Assembly (NCBI GenBank): GCA_023953835.1
Contig: JAMLJB010000001.1
Location: 2,515,501-2,579,500, forward strand
Direction: 5' to 3'
Source of the DNA: Rhizobiaceae bacterium
GTDB lineage: Bacteria; Pseudomonadota; Alphaproteobacteria; Rhizobiales; Rhizobiaceae
Length of the DNA stretch: 64,000 bases
Shown: positions 43,367 to 52,174 of the stretch, one piece after another
Layout of the letters: every line of letters begins with the position of its first letter
Numbering within the stretch: position 1 is the stretch's first letter
Program-made: the position numbers and the translations under genes
Notes under the pieces: generated by a model
The model's input: the letters and a program-made list of their open reading frames with translations, nothing else
The model's database searches: none
Told to the model about the DNA's origin: nothing

Positions 43367-43690
43367 TGCGCGGGGCCACGACGGCAGTTCATCGATCGGG
43401 AGAGACAAGCATGAAGTAGTCTAAATTAGTATTTGATAATATCAATTTAGATTTCCTGTCTCATATTGCAGTCTTGCCACGGACATGTTTCCGTGCGATA
43501 AATTTCGTGTTCGGGCATTTGCAACCCGGAGACTGGAACGTTTTGGACGACCCTTTCCCCGACATCGTAGATATCTGACAGACCCTTGCCTGGTGAGGGT
43601 CCGATCGTGCGCGATGCATGACCGCCAGGGTAAACGGATCGAAGCGCATCGCCAGATCCACGACTGAAACGGGTGAAGGAGTTTCCCCAG
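43367..43690. other. 324-base intergenic region: AT-rich palindrome and csp leader
   Basis: TCTAAATT (43420-43427) and AATTTAGA (43444-43451) form an inverted repeat around an AT-only core that includes CTAAATTAG at 43421-43429. It may end the adhesin transcript, act as an operator, or both. The remainder is probably the long 5' leader of the cold-shock gene, with a small hairpin GACCCT...AGGGTC at 43581-43601. No ORF of note. Confidence 0.5.
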
Positions 43691-43903
43691 ATGTCCCAGA
43701 CCGGTACCGTAAAATTCTTCAACGCAACCAAAGGCTTCGGCTTTATCACGCCAGATGGCGGCGCCAAGGACGTGTTCGTCCACATCTCCGCGATCGAAAA
43801 GTCGGGCCTGCGCACGCTCGTCGATGGCCAGAAGGTTTCCTTCGACATCGAGCCTGACCGCATGGGCAAGGGCCCCAAGGCGGTCAACCTGCGCGCCGAG
43901 TAA
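43691..43903 (+). CDS. Cold-shock protein (first copy)
   Basis: 70-residue CspA-family OB-fold protein. RNP1 is KGFGFITP and RNP2 VFVHISAI, both intact. AAGGAG lies upstream of the ATG at a spacing of about 8. It is followed by an intrinsic terminator and, 343 bases on, a second csp gene. Such proteins melt mRNA structure; whether it is cold-induced cannot be told from sequence, although the long leader resembles those of cold-regulated csp genes. Confidence 0.93.
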   Translation: MSQTGTVKFFNATKGFGFITPDGGAKDVFVHISAIEKSGLRTLVDGQKVSFDIEPDRMGKGPKAVNLRAE

Positions 43904-43947
43904 ATCGGCGGCAGACTGCCGGACAGGCAATAGATCTGTTCTGAAAG

Positions 43948-43976
43948 CGCGGCGCTTCGGCAGCCGCGTTTTTTTT
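43948..43976 (+). terminator. Intrinsic terminator of the first csp gene
   Basis: CGCGGC pairs with GCCGCG around a GCTTCGGCA loop, followed by eight T residues. It lies 44 bases past the stop. Confidence 0.85.
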
Positions 43977-44246
43977 GAAGCAGCCCGCGCTGTTCGGGCC
44001 GGAAAAGATTCGCTTGCCCAAACTGCCAAAATAATGGACAAATTTGCACTTCGGGAAGTTGCCGGCCCGGAGATAGGAATGGTGCGTCCTGCTGCCGCGA
44101 TACGGCAGCGGGAGACGGTCGCGGAAAAGAGGTTTTGGCAAGGACCCGTTGCGGCGCGCAAGCTGTTGCTACTCCTCCAGTCAACTGCCTGGGCGTGCGG
44201 AGAATGGGCCGCGCGACATTCAGACTTGGGACTAGAGGAGTCTACG
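43977..44246. other. Leader region of the second csp gene
   Basis: No ORF of its own. A perfect hairpin GCTGCCG-CGATA-CGGCAGC sits at 44091-44109. The stretch just after the terminator (AAAATAATGG near 44028) is AT-rich and may hold the promoter. The distance suggests a long structured 5' leader for the second csp gene. Confidence 0.35.
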
Positions 44247-44459
44247 ATGCCGCAATCCGGCACTGTCAAATTTTTCAACCATGCCAAGGGATTTGGCTTC
44301 ATCACGCCTGAAGATGGCGGCAAGGATGTATTTGTCCATATTTCTGCTGTACAGGCATCCGGCCTGCCGGGGCTGGAAGATGGTCAGAAGGTGACATTCG
44401 AGACCGAACCGGACAAGCGCGGAAAGGGACCGAAAGCGGTCAACCTTACCGTCGGCTAG
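44247..44459 (+). CDS. Cold-shock protein (second copy)
   Basis: 70 residues, CspA family, with RNP1 KGFGFITP and RNP2 VFVHISAV. It differs from the first copy at roughly a quarter of positions, so this is an established tandem duplication. AGAGGAG precedes the ATG. It has its own leader region and so is probably regulated separately from the first copy. Confidence 0.93.
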   Translation: MPQSGTVKFFNHAKGFGFITPEDGGKDVFVHISAVQASGLPGLEDGQKVTFETEPDKRGKGPKAVNLTVG

Positions 44460-44572
44460 GCCGCAGTGACAGGGGTGGGCGTCGTTGCCTGGCGTCCCCC
44501 ATGTTGGTCTGAGAATATTGCAGCAGGCACAGGGATTTTTGGCCAGGATTGACGCCGCGCGGCAGTCCCTTC

Positions 44573-45256
44573 CTATCCGTTTTTCTGCGTTTCCCGCTTC
44601 TTGAACATCCATGCGCAGAACATGAGCGCGAGCAGCGCGCCGATCAGTTCCGCCACGATGAAAACCGGCACGTCGACCGGCCTTATGCCGGCGAACGTGT
44701 CTGTCAGGCTGCGCGCGACGGCAACAGCCGGATTCGCGAAGGATGTGGAAGCCGTGAACCAATATGCCGCCGCGATGTAGAGCCCGACAAACAATGCGAG
44801 CGAGGCTTGCGCGAAGCGCAAGGCGGCAAGGATGACAAAGAGCAGGCCGAACGTCGCCACGGCTTCGGAAATCCACTGGTTGGAGCCGAAGCGCGTCACG
44901 TTCGACGTCTCGAATATCACGCGTGCGAACATCAGATGCGCGGCCCATGTGCCCGCAATGCCGCCTGCGAACTGGGCGGCGACATAGGCCACGCAGTCCC
45001 GCAGGGTGAGTTCGCCGCGCAGTGACATCACCAGCGAGACGGCCGGGTTGAAATGCGCGCCTGAAATCGGCCCCAGCAGGCTGATAAGCACCACCAGCAT
45101 CGCGGCGGTGGCCATGGTGTTGGCCAGAAGCGCCAGGGCCACATCGCGCGTGAGCGTGGAGGCCATGATGCCCGACCCGACGATGGTGGCAACGAGCAGC
45201 GCCGTCCCCAGCGCCTCAGCGACCGCGCGGCGGCGGATGTCGAATGCAAAGGACAT
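44573..45256 (-). CDS. aqpS: Aquaporin-type channel of the arsenic operon
   Basis: 227 residues with six membrane helices and the two aquaporin half-helix motifs, FNPAVSL and ANPAVAV (both NPA intact). In Sinorhizobium meliloti AqpS lets arsenite, produced by ArsC, flow out of the cell instead of an ArsB/ACR3 pump. The gene sits 15 bases downstream of arsC in arsR-arsC-aqpS, which supports the same role. No arsH or arsenite pump is present here. Confidence 0.85.
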   Translation of the reverse strand: MSFAFDIRRRAVAEALGTALLVATIVGSGIMASTLTRDVALALLANTMATAAMLVVLISLLGPISGAHFNPAVSLVMSLRGELTLRDCVAYVAAQFAGGIAGTWAAHLMFARVIFETSNVTRFGSNQWISEAVATFGLLFVILAALRFAQASLALFVGLYIAAAYWFTASTSFANPAVAVARSLTDTFAGIRPVDVPVFIVAELIGALLALMFCAWMFKKRETQKNG

Positions 45257-45271
45257 CGAAGCCGGCCGTCC

Positions 45272-45829
45272 TCACCGCTGGATGGAGGGAGCGCCGGTCG
45301 CCTCCGCAGGCTTCGTCGAGAGGGCAGTTGCGCCGTCGCTCGCGCCGATGCGGCGCAACTGGCGCTCCAGCGCCAACCGGTCGACAGCGGCAATCGGCAG
45401 GTTCAGGAATGCCTCGATGCGGTTCTTCAGGTAGCGGGCGGCGGTAGAAAACGCGCGTTCCTTGTCGATGTCCGAACCTTCGACTTCGGCAGGGTCCTCA
45501 ATGCCCCAATGTGCGGTCATGGGCTGGCCGGGCCAGACTGGACAGGACTCTCCGGCGGCGTTGTCGCAGACCGTGAAAACGAAATCCATGACAGGCGCTC
45601 CGGCAACCGCGAACTCATCCCAGTTCTTGGAGCGCATGCCGTCCGTCGGATAGTCCATCGCGGCAAGAACCTTCAGCGCGAACGGATTGACGGCTCCCTT
45701 CGGTTGGCTGCCGGCGGAAAAGGCCCTGAACCGGCCTGCGCCTTCCTTGCGCAATATGCTCTCCGCCATGATGGAACGGGCGCTGTTACCGGTGCACAGG
45801 AACAGCACGTTATGGATTCGATCGGTCAT
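45272..45829 (-). CDS. arsC: Arsenate reductase, low-molecular-weight phosphatase type
   Basis: 185 residues. The P-loop CTGNSARS (Cys12, CX5R) and the later cysteines Cys88 and Cys96 (VCDNAAGESCP) fit the three-cysteine relay that reduces arsenate to arsenite. A C-terminal extension of about 50 residues (LALERQLRRIGASDG...) follows the usual ~135-residue core. It overlaps arsR by four bases (ATGA) and is followed by aqpS. Confidence 0.88.
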   Translation of the reverse strand: MTDRIHNVLFLCTGNSARSIMAESILRKEGAGRFRAFSAGSQPKGAVNPFALKVLAAMDYPTDGMRSKNWDEFAVAGAPVMDFVFTVCDNAAGESCPVWPGQPMTAHWGIEDPAEVEGSDIDKERAFSTAARYLKNRIEAFLNLPIAAVDRLALERQLRRIGASDGATALSTKPAEATGAPSIQR

Positions 45830-46179
45830 TGGGCGGTTTCTTTCTCAGGAGCGCAGCAGGTGGAGGGCGTCAGGATCGGCGCGCAGATTTCAGGATGGCC
45901 GGCGCAGCAATCCTCCATCAGGAAGCGCACCAGATCGCCGAGCGCGCGATATTCGATGCTGTAGAAGATCGTGCGGGAATCGCGGCGCTGCGAGATCAGA
46001 CCCGCGCGCTCGAGTTCCTTGAGGTGAAAACTGGCGTTTGACGGAGAAACCCCGGCCTGTTCGGCAAGCGCACCCGCAGCGGTCCCCTCTGGACCTGCCA
46101 CCACCAGCATCCGCAAAATGCGCAGGCGCGTCTCCTGCGAGATTGCGGAGAAAGCGAGAAGGGCCTGTGCTTCGTCCAT
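45826..46179 (-). CDS. arsR: ArsR-family arsenic-responsive repressor
   Basis: 117-residue winged-helix protein. The recognition helix region is GVSPSNASFHLKELERAGL. The classic ELCVCDL metal motif in helix 3 is absent. Instead, C-terminal cysteines (DCC, EICAP, STCC) are likely to bind arsenite, as in other rhizobial or actinobacterial ArsR types. A 9-bp inverted repeat lies directly upstream of its start. Confidence 0.9.
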   Translation of the reverse strand: MDEAQALLAFSAISQETRLRILRMLVVAGPEGTAAGALAEQAGVSPSNASFHLKELERAGLISQRRDSRTIFYSIEYRALGDLVRFLMEDCCAGHPEICAPILTPSTCCAPEKETAQ

Positions 46180-46181
46180 AT

Positions 46182-46205
46182 TTCAATATTCCTACAAATA
46201 TTGAA
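46182..46205. promoter_or_regulatory. ArsR operator
   Basis: TTCAATATT (46182-46190), six bases, AATATTGAA (46197-46205): a perfect 9-bp inverted repeat starting two bases upstream of the arsR ATG. TTCAA-spaced-TTGAA palindromes are typical ArsR/SmtB sites. Binding here would block the ars operon promoter or the start of translation. Confidence 0.85.
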
Positions 46206-46362
46206 TCGATTTCTAGCGCAAGACCCGCGGATTGCCAACCGGTTTTTTTATTGGCGGATGGGGAAGGGGGCGTAGGAAAGGCTGTCGGCCCAATCGCCCG
46301 TTTCCATCTTGTATTCACCGGCAGCCGCCACTAATTGCTCTTTCAGTGGTGAGGACAAAGCG

Positions 46363-46677
46363 ATGGCAACCGGCCCCAACAGACTGCTCGACGATCTCGC
46401 AAAGCTGATGACGGATGCGGCGGGCGCGGCGCAGGGCGTGCGCCGCGAGGTCGAAACGGCGTTTCGCGCGCAGGCCGAGCGGTTGCTCAACACGATGGAC
46501 CTCGTGCAGCGCGAAGAGTTCGATGCGATGTCGGACATGGCGCGCAAGGCACGTGAGGAGAACGTCAAGCTCGCGGCCCGGATCGAGGCGCTTGAGGCGA
46601 AACTGGGCGTCGAGGCTGCCCCCGCAGCTTCGGGAAAGGGTGCAAAGCCCGCTTCGGCCCGCACTGCAAAAAAATAA
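46363..46677 (+). CDS. UbiK/BMFP family accessory factor
   Basis: 104 residues: a helical N-terminal half (LLDDLAKLMTDAAGAAQGVR) and a coiled-coil segment (REENVKLAARIEALEAKLG), followed by an Ala/Lys-rich tail. This is the pattern of YqiC/UbiK membrane-fusogenic proteins, which assist ubiquinone synthesis in proteobacteria. The start at 46363 follows GAGGA. In relatives I recall it near ybjN and lgt, consistent with its neighbours here. Confidence 0.8.
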   Translation: MATGPNRLLDDLAKLMTDAAGAAQGVRREVETAFRAQAERLLNTMDLVQREEFDAMSDMARKAREENVKLAARIEALEAKLGVEAAPAASGKGAKPASARTAKK

Positions 46678-46970
46678 TCTAAAATTTTGTCCACAGCGCA
46701 CGGCTGAAAAAAAGCCTATTGGCTGAATCGCTTAGCACCTTCGCCTGAATCTTTTTGGCAGGCGCTTTCCACACTCAGTCGCGAAATGGGGCTGGCGCTG
46801 AGTCAGCGCATCAATACACTGAATTTATTCAATGATTCGCGGCGGCCAAAATGCCGTGGATTGAGTTACGGCGCCGTGTGCGTGTTGGGTGCCGCCGGGG
46901 GTTTCATTCGTTGGCAAAGACTGGGGTTGGCCGGGGCGCCGTCGCGCGTCCCTGACAGCGGAATGGGCAT
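46678..46970. other. Intergenic region upstream of the YbjN gene with two palindromes
   Basis: 293 bases without a convincing gene. GCGCTGA-G-TCAGCGC (46795-46809) is a perfect 15-bp palindrome, and TGAAT-TT-ATTCA (46820-46831) is a second. Both lie about 140-175 bases before the YbjN start and could be control sites. A 64-codon frame at 46786-46980 runs through them but has no protein-like features. Confidence 0.4.
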
Positions 46971-47471
46971 ATGGAACTGATTGAAATCGAAATTGCGCGG
47001 GATGCGCACCCGGTCGACGTGATCGAGCAGGTCGCCCAGAACAATGACTGGGCGTTCGAGCGGGCAGGCGACGACGAAATATCCATCTCCGTGACGGGAA
47101 ACTGGTCCGACTACCACGCCTCCTTTTCGTGGATGGAGGATTTCGAGGCGCTGCACCTGGCCTGCGCCTTCGACCTCAAGGTGCCGGAAAACCGCGTCAC
47201 CGAAATCATGCGCCTCCTGTCGCTCATCAACGAGCAATTGCTGTTCGGCCATTTCGACCTGTGGGAGCAGGAAGGCGCGATCATGTTCCGCCAGTCGCTG
47301 CTGCTGTGCGGCGGCGCGGAGCCGACGAGCCGCCAGGTCGAGGTGCTGCTGTCGAGCGCGCTCGAAGCCTGCGAATGCTATTTCCAGGCGTTCCAGTTCG
47401 TCGTGTGGTCGGGCACCAACGCCCGAGAAGCGCTGTCGCACGTCATGTTCGAAACCTCCGGGACCGCCTGA
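46971..47471 (+). CDS. YbjN domain protein
   Basis: 166 residues, alpha/beta, no signal. The YbjN fold signature is visible: early acidic strand ([20 protein letters not shown]), [35 protein letters not shown], and the [12 protein letters not shown] segment that ends in the FRQSLLL strand. The family is linked to stress regulation and motility in E. coli; biochemical function is uncertain. Eleven bases separate its stop from csaA. Confidence 0.88.
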   Translation: MELIEIEIARDAHPVDVIEQVAQNNDWAFERAGDDEISISVTGNWSDYHASFSWMEDFEALHLACAFDLKVPENRVTEIMRLLSLINEQLLFGHFDLWEQEGAIMFRQSLLLCGGAEPTSRQVEVLLSSALEACECYFQAFQFVVWSGTNAREALSHVMFETSGTA

Positions 47472-47482
47472 CGGATTTTCGC

Positions 47483-47842
47483 ATGGCGCTTTCACCCGAG
47501 CCGAAGCCACAGATCGTTTTCGACGATTTCGAGAAGGTCGATATTCGTGCAGGCACCATCGTCGAGGTGGAGCCTTATCCGGAGGCGCGCAAACCTGCCT
47601 TCAAGCTGAAGATCGACTTCGGTCCGGTGATCGGGGTCAAGCGCTCCTCGGCGCAGATCACGAAGCACTACACGCCGGAAACGCTGGTCGGCAGGCAGGT
47701 GTTCGCGGTTGTGAACTTTCCGCCGCGCCAGATCGGCAAATTCATGTCCGAGGTGCTGACGCTGGGCTTTCCCGACGAAGAGGGCGAGGTGGTGCTCGGC
47801 GCGATCGAGCACACCGTGCCGAACGGCGGACGGCTATTCTAG
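47483..47842 (+). CDS. csaA: tRNA-binding protein CsaA
   Basis: 119-residue OB-fold (EMAP-like) protein. The core [20 protein letters not shown] and the [13 protein letters not shown] and [15 protein letters not shown] segments match CsaA, a homodimeric tRNA-binding and chaperone-like protein. Start at 47483 chosen from family length. Its last nine bases overlap the 3' end of the convergent GlxA-type gene. Confidence 0.9.
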   Translation: MALSPEPKPQIVFDDFEKVDIRAGTIVEVEPYPEARKPAFKLKIDFGPVIGVKRSSAQITKHYTPETLVGRQVFAVVNFPPRQIGKFMSEVLTLGFPDEEGEVVLGAIEHTVPNGGRLF

Positions 47843-48838
47843 GACCTGCTCGCGCAGGCGGCGGGGTGATGCGTCCTGCAGGCGGTTCCACACGCGCCGG
47901 AATTGCCGCGCGGAGGAAAAGCCGGCGCGCTCGGCGACCGTCTCCATGTCCAGCCTCGAACCCGTGACGAGTTCGCGCGCCAGCGCCACCCGCACAAGGT
48001 TTACATAGTCCGTTACGCTCATGCCTGCATGCTCGTTGAAAAGGCGCGACAGGTTGCGGGGGCTGGTTGCCGAGATGTCGGCGAGCCGCTCCACCGACCA
48101 CGCCCGCGCCGGCTGCGCCACAATTGCATCCTGCGCGCGATGAATGGCCGGGTGAATATGGTTGCGCCCTTCCAGCCAGGGGGAAAGCTGCGGATCGCCG
48201 CCGCCCCGCCGCAGGTAAACGACGAGATAGCGCGCCACGGCCAGCGCAACGGCATGGCCAACCTCCCGCGCGACGAAGGCCAGCATCAGGTCGACGCCAG
48301 CGGTGATGCCCGCGCTGCTGAGGCGCTCGCCATCCTCGACATAAAGCCTGTTCTCCCGGACTTGCGCGGTCGGGGTCAGCCGCCGAAGCTCGTCGGCCAC
48401 CTCATGGTGGGTGGTGCATTCGACCCCTTCCAGCAATCCGGCCCGCGCCGCCAGAAGCGCGCCGGAGCATATCGTCACCAGCCGGATGCCGGGCACAATC
48501 GCCCGGCGCAGCCATTCGATGGTGGCCTTTTCCAGCGGTTCGTCCCGTTGGCGGTCGCCGGGCGCTGCGCCGAGCGGCTGGTCGGCCGCGCCGGATACGA
48601 CGACGACCGCGCCTTCGGGCAGCGACTCCGGCAGCGGCTCGATGCCCGCAAGTTCGAGGCCGATCGAACTGCTGGCCGTCTGCGCCGGGCCGATGAAACG
48701 GACGGCGAACCGAACGGCGTCCTGCTCGAGATTGGCCTTGCGCAGCACCTCGATCGGGCCGGCAATGTCGAGCAGCAGGGCGCGCGGCGGAACCACCATG
48801 AACAGGGGAACGGTTCGCGGCGCGGCTCCCGTGTTCAC
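47834..48838 (-). CDS. GlxA-type AraC-family regulator
   Basis: 334 residues: an N-terminal DJ-1/PfpI-like domain ([37 protein letters not shown]) and a C-terminal AraC helix-turn-helix ([20 protein letters not shown] and a second HTH near [18 protein letters not shown]). The PfpI domain probably senses a small molecule. The start is GTG 48838, overlapping the stop of the cysteine-hydrolase gene (GTGA), so it likely controls that operon or a divergent target. Confidence 0.9.
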   Translation of the reverse strand: MNTGAAPRTVPLFMVVPPRALLLDIAGPIEVLRKANLEQDAVRFAVRFIGPAQTASSSIGLELAGIEPLPESLPEGAVVVVSGAADQPLGAAPGDRQRDEPLEKATIEWLRRAIVPGIRLVTICSGALLAARAGLLEGVECTTHHEVADELRRLTPTAQVRENRLYVEDGERLSSAGITAGVDLMLAFVAREVGHAVALAVARYLVVYLRRGGGDPQLSPWLEGRNHIHPAIHRAQDAIVAQPARAWSVERLADISATSPRNLSRLFNEHAGMSVTDYVNLVRVALARELVTGSRLDMETVAERAGFSSARQFRRVWNRLQDASPRRLREQVLE

Positions 48839-49395
48839 GCCGCCTTCTTCTCCGTGCTTGCGTCGAGCGCCTGCTCAACCGTCACAACGCGGCAGAAGCG
48901 GCCTTCCAGCACCAGCTCGGTGCGCGCGCGGATTTCGGCGGCGCTCCATTCCCTGCCGCGACTGTCCATCATCGGAAAGGTCAGCGTCGCCTCCGACACG
49001 AAATCCACCTCGTAGCCCAGGTCAGAAGCATTGCGCGTGGTCGTCTCGCAGCACTGCTCGGTGCGGATGCCCGAGACGACAAGCCTTCGGATACCCTTTT
49101 CCGTCAGCCAGACATCGAGGCCGGTGCCGATGAGGGCGCTGTGCCGGGTCTTGCGAAACAGCATCGCCGGCTGGATGCGCAAGGGTTTCAGCGTGGTAAC
49201 AAATCCCGACGCCTCGGAAAATACGCCCGCTTCCTCGACATGAAAGATCTGGATGACGGGAATGCCTCGCGCTGCCGCGCCGTCGATGAGGGCCTGCTGG
49301 CGTTCGATATAGGAGCCTACCCCTTCTTCGCTGAAATAGGGGCGATGGCGGAACGATTCCTGCGCGTCGATGACGAGAAGAGCTGTAGCGGACAT
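48835..49395 (-). CDS. Isochorismatase-fold cysteine hydrolase
   Basis: 186 residues. The catalytic triad is Asp10 (LLVIDAQESF), Lys (FRKTRHSALIGT) and Cys (RTEQCCETTTRNA), as in nicotinamidase/isochorismatase-like hydrolases. The substrate is unknown. It overlaps the GlxA regulator gene, a pairing often seen for hydrolase plus DJ-1/AraC regulator. Start at 49395; longer upstream frames are not family-like. Confidence 0.88.
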   Translation of the reverse strand: MSATALLVIDAQESFRHRPYFSEEGVGSYIERQQALIDGAAARGIPVIQIFHVEEAGVFSEASGFVTTLKPLRIQPAMLFRKTRHSALIGTGLDVWLTEKGIRRLVVSGIRTEQCCETTTRNASDLGYEVDFVSEATLTFPMMDSRGREWSAAEIRARTELVLEGRFCRVVTVEQALDASTEKKAA

Positions 49396-49497
49396 TTCAG
49401 GCAACTCCGTTGTGAGAGATGTATCCCACATACTCCCATGCAGAAAAGGCCGGAACGCGGATGCCGGACAAATATGGGACATTTCACGCCAATCGGC

Positions 49498-50898
49498 TTA
49501 CATCGGCGTGCGTATGATGACCCGCAATCCGCCAAGGGGGCTGTCCGCCAGCACGATGTCGCCGCCATGGCTGCGCGCCACGTCGCGGGCGATGGCAAGC
49601 CCGAGGCCGGTGCCGCTCGAATCGAGGTTGCGGCCGCCTTCCAGCCGCACGAACGGCTTGAACACCTCCTCGCGCTGGTCTGCGGGTATGCCCGACCCGT
49701 CATCGTCTATGGTGATGACCAGCATGCCGGGGCGGTGCGTCACATCCACTTTCACGACCTTGGCGTAGCGGAATGCGTTGCCCACAACATTGTCGAGCAG
49801 CCGGTTGAACGCCTGCGGCCGGACATGGACGATGGGGTCGCCGGACAGGCTGAACGTAAGCTGGCGACCGAGCAGATCGGCTTCCTCGTCGATCCGTTCC
49901 AGATAGGCGCGCAGGTCGAATACGCCTGTATCTTCTTCGGCCTCGCCACGCGCGAACTGCAAATAACCTTCCAGCATCGACTGCATGGCGTCGATATCCT
50001 GATTCAACGCTTCCCGGTCAGCCTTGGAGCCGACCAGCGCGAGCTGGAGCCGGAACCTCGTCAGGATGGTGCGCAGGTCATGACTGACCCCGCTCAGCAT
50101 GGCGGTGCGCTGCTCGATCTGGCGCTCGATGCGCTCGCGCATCTGGATGAAGGCAAGTCCCGCGCGCCGCACCTCCTCGGCGCCTCGCGGACGGAAATCG
50201 CGTGGCGCAGGCCTGCCGCGCCCGAAACTCTCCGCCGCTTCGGTCAGCGCGATGATGGGCCTGATCTGGTTGCGCAGGAAGGTGATCGCGATCACCAGCA
50301 GAACCAGCGAGGTGCCGACCATCCAGACCAGGAAAATGTGCGTGTTGGAGGGCGCGGTCTGCTTGCGCGGCGCAAACACCTGCAAGACCTTGTCGGGGAA
50401 GGCGACGCGCATCTCCACGGTGCGCGAATTGCCGACCGTGTCGATCCAGAACGGCAACTGGACGCGGGACGCGATCTCGTCGTGCAGCGTGTCGTTCAGC
50501 ACGTCGAAGAAGGGCGCGCCGCTCTGTTCCGGCAGCGGCTCGGGCGGCAGCACGTAGACGTTGAACTCAAGCCGGCTGCTCGCGATGCTGATGATGTCCT
50601 TGTAGTCGCTTCCCGGCGGAGCCTCCTGCACGAGGTCGACCACGGTTGCCAGTTCGCGGGCGGTCGCTGCCGACAGCCTTTCCGTCACGGCGCGCCAGTA
50701 GCGGTCCATGTAGACATAGGCCACGACCGATTGCAGCAGGATCATCGGCATGACGACGATCAGCAGCGAGCGCGCATAAAGCCGCTTCGGCAGGTAGAAA
50801 GACATCTTGCGCCAGAAGCGGTTCCAGGATTCGCGCGCGCCCGAAAGCGTGGCGCGAAGCCCGCCGGTCGGTGCGCTATCGAAATCCGAGGAGGCCAT
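49498..50898 (-). CDS. Sensor histidine kinase, EnvZ-like
   Basis: 466 residues: one membrane helix near 42-63, a periplasmic loop of about 120 residues, a second helix (HIFLVWMVGTSLVLLVIAIT) near 187-207 and HAMP. HisKA has His273 in SGVSHDLRTILTRF (the usual Pro after HDLRT is Ile). The ATPase has N-box NRLLDNVVGNAFRYA, G1 IDDDGSGIP and G2 GTGLGLAIARD. Its gene starts 12 bases after the response regulator, so they form a cognate pair. Confidence 0.9.
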   Translation of the reverse strand: MASSDFDSAPTGGLRATLSGARESWNRFWRKMSFYLPKRLYARSLLIVVMPMILLQSVVAYVYMDRYWRAVTERLSAATARELATVVDLVQEAPPGSDYKDIISIASSRLEFNVYVLPPEPLPEQSGAPFFDVLNDTLHDEIASRVQLPFWIDTVGNSRTVEMRVAFPDKVLQVFAPRKQTAPSNTHIFLVWMVGTSLVLLVIAITFLRNQIRPIIALTEAAESFGRGRPAPRDFRPRGAEEVRRAGLAFIQMRERIERQIEQRTAMLSGVSHDLRTILTRFRLQLALVGSKADREALNQDIDAMQSMLEGYLQFARGEAEEDTGVFDLRAYLERIDEEADLLGRQLTFSLSGDPIVHVRPQAFNRLLDNVVGNAFRYAKVVKVDVTHRPGMLVITIDDDGSGIPADQREEVFKPFVRLEGGRNLDSSGTGLGLAIARDVARSHGGDIVLADSPLGGLRVIIRTPM

Positions 50899-50910
50899 CG
50901 CGCCTGTTCG

Positions 50911-51633
50911 CTACTCCACGCTCAGCCGGTAGCCGATGCCGCGCACGGTCTGGAGCCACACAGGGTTTGCCGGGTCACGCTCGATCTTGCGGCGCAAGCG
51001 GTTGATCTGCACGTCGATGGTGCGTTCGCCGACTTCCGAATCGTTGGCCACCAGTTCGTGCCTCGGAATTGTTTCGCCAGCCCGTTCGGCGAAGATCGCC
51101 ATGATCTCCTGCTCGCGATCGGTCAGCTTCAACGGCTCGCCGCCCCGCTTCAACTCGCGCCGCGCGATCTGGAACGTATATGGCCCGAAAACCACCTGCT
51201 CCACCTTGGGCTGGGGCTGCGGGCCGCCGCGCCGCAGGATGTTGTTGATGCGCAGGATCAGCTCGCGCGGGTCGAATGGCTTCGGCAGATAATCGTCCGC
51301 GCCCGCCTCCAGCCCGGCGATGCGGCTTTCCGTTTCCGAAAGCGCGGTGAGCATCAATATCGGCACCTTGCCCCTTTCGCGCAGCGAAGCCGTCAGTTCC
51401 ACGCCGGATTCCCCCGGCATCATTACATCGACGATCAAAAGGTCGAAATCGAGACCTTCAAGTTTGCGGCGGGCATCCGCCGCATTGCTGGACACAGTGA
51501 CCCGAAAGCCGTTCTCGGAGAGATATTGCTTGAGCAGGTTTCGGATGCGCGTGTCGTCGTCGATGACCAGCAGATGAGGGGCATCGTCGCTCGGCGCGCT
51601 TGTCCGAGGGCTTCCGCGATCAACCGTTTCCAT
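50911..51633 (-). CDS. petR: OmpR-family response regulator, PetR-like
   Basis: 240 residues: a receiver domain with Asp69 as phosphoacceptor (LLIVDVMMPGESG), the acidic pocket VIDDDTR and Lys in LPKPFDP, and a winged-helix OmpR effector (TDREQEIMAIFAERAGETIP). It overlaps a MarR gene by 14 bases, the petP-petR layout first described in Rhodobacter capsulatus, where petR is required for bc1 complex synthesis. The assignment rests on this context. Confidence 0.85.
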   Translation of the reverse strand: METVDRGSPRTSAPSDDAPHLLVIDDDTRIRNLLKQYLSENGFRVTVSSNAADARRKLEGLDFDLLIVDVMMPGESGVELTASLRERGKVPILMLTALSETESRIAGLEAGADDYLPKPFDPRELILRINNILRRGGPQPQPKVEQVVFGPYTFQIARRELKRGGEPLKLTDREQEIMAIFAERAGETIPRHELVANDSEVGERTIDVQINRLRRKIERDPANPVWLQTVRGIGYRLSVE

Positions 51634-52165
51634 TTGTCCTCCCAGACAATTGGCCGGGCAATTTATCGATCTGCCCGCGCAGTTCAGGGTTCACCATGGC
51701 CTTCAGGAAGCGCTCGACCACGTCGCGCTCCTCCAGCCCGGAGCATTCGAGCGCCGCGCGAATGCGCCGCGACTGGGGCCTCGCCAGCGCCAGCGCCAGC
51801 GAGCGGCCTTTCGGCGTCGGGTAAAGCTCGCGCTGCCGCCCGTCGCGAGGCCCGCGCTCCTGCACGATGTGGCCGCCGTCGATCAACTGCTTCAGCACGC
51901 GGCCAAGGCTCTGCTTGGTTATCTTCAGCACGTCGAGCAATTCGGCGACGGTCAGTCCCGGCATGCGGTTGACGAAGTGCAGCACGCGATGATGCGCGCG
52001 GCCATAGCCGAACTCTGTGAGTATCTGGTCCGGGTCGGAGGTGAAATCCCTGTATGCGAAAAACAGCAACTCTATCAGCGCGAGGTCGAGACCGTCCTCG
52101 TCTGTAATCGCCGCCTTGAGCGGCATTGCCGCCGCCCCGTTCCGCTCAGACATCACGTCTCCCAT
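51620..52165 (-). CDS. petP: MarR-family regulator, PetP-like
   Basis: 181 residues with a MarR winged helix: LLDVLKITKQSLGRVLKQLI is the recognition region and RDGRQRELYPTPKGRSLALA the wing. An acidic N-terminal extension precedes it. Its 3' end overlaps the response regulator start. A palindrome 10 bases upstream of its start is a likely autoregulatory operator. Homologues are called PetP because of the fixed pairing with petR. Confidence 0.85.
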   Translation of the reverse strand: MGDVMSERNGAAAMPLKAAITDEDGLDLALIELLFFAYRDFTSDPDQILTEFGYGRAHHRVLHFVNRMPGLTVAELLDVLKITKQSLGRVLKQLIDGGHIVQERGPRDGRQRELYPTPKGRSLALALARPQSRRIRAALECSGLEERDVVERFLKAMVNPELRGQIDKLPGQLSGRTNGNG

Positions 52166-52174
52166 ATGCGCGTC

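Noticed and set aside
46786..46980. A 64-codon plus-strand frame before the YbjN gene
   Set aside because: No ribosome site, overlaps two palindromes, and has no protein-like composition.
49141..51972. A 943-codon plus-strand frame opposite the kinase, response regulator and MarR genes
   Set aside because: Spans three well-supported genes on the other strand with no recognisable motif.
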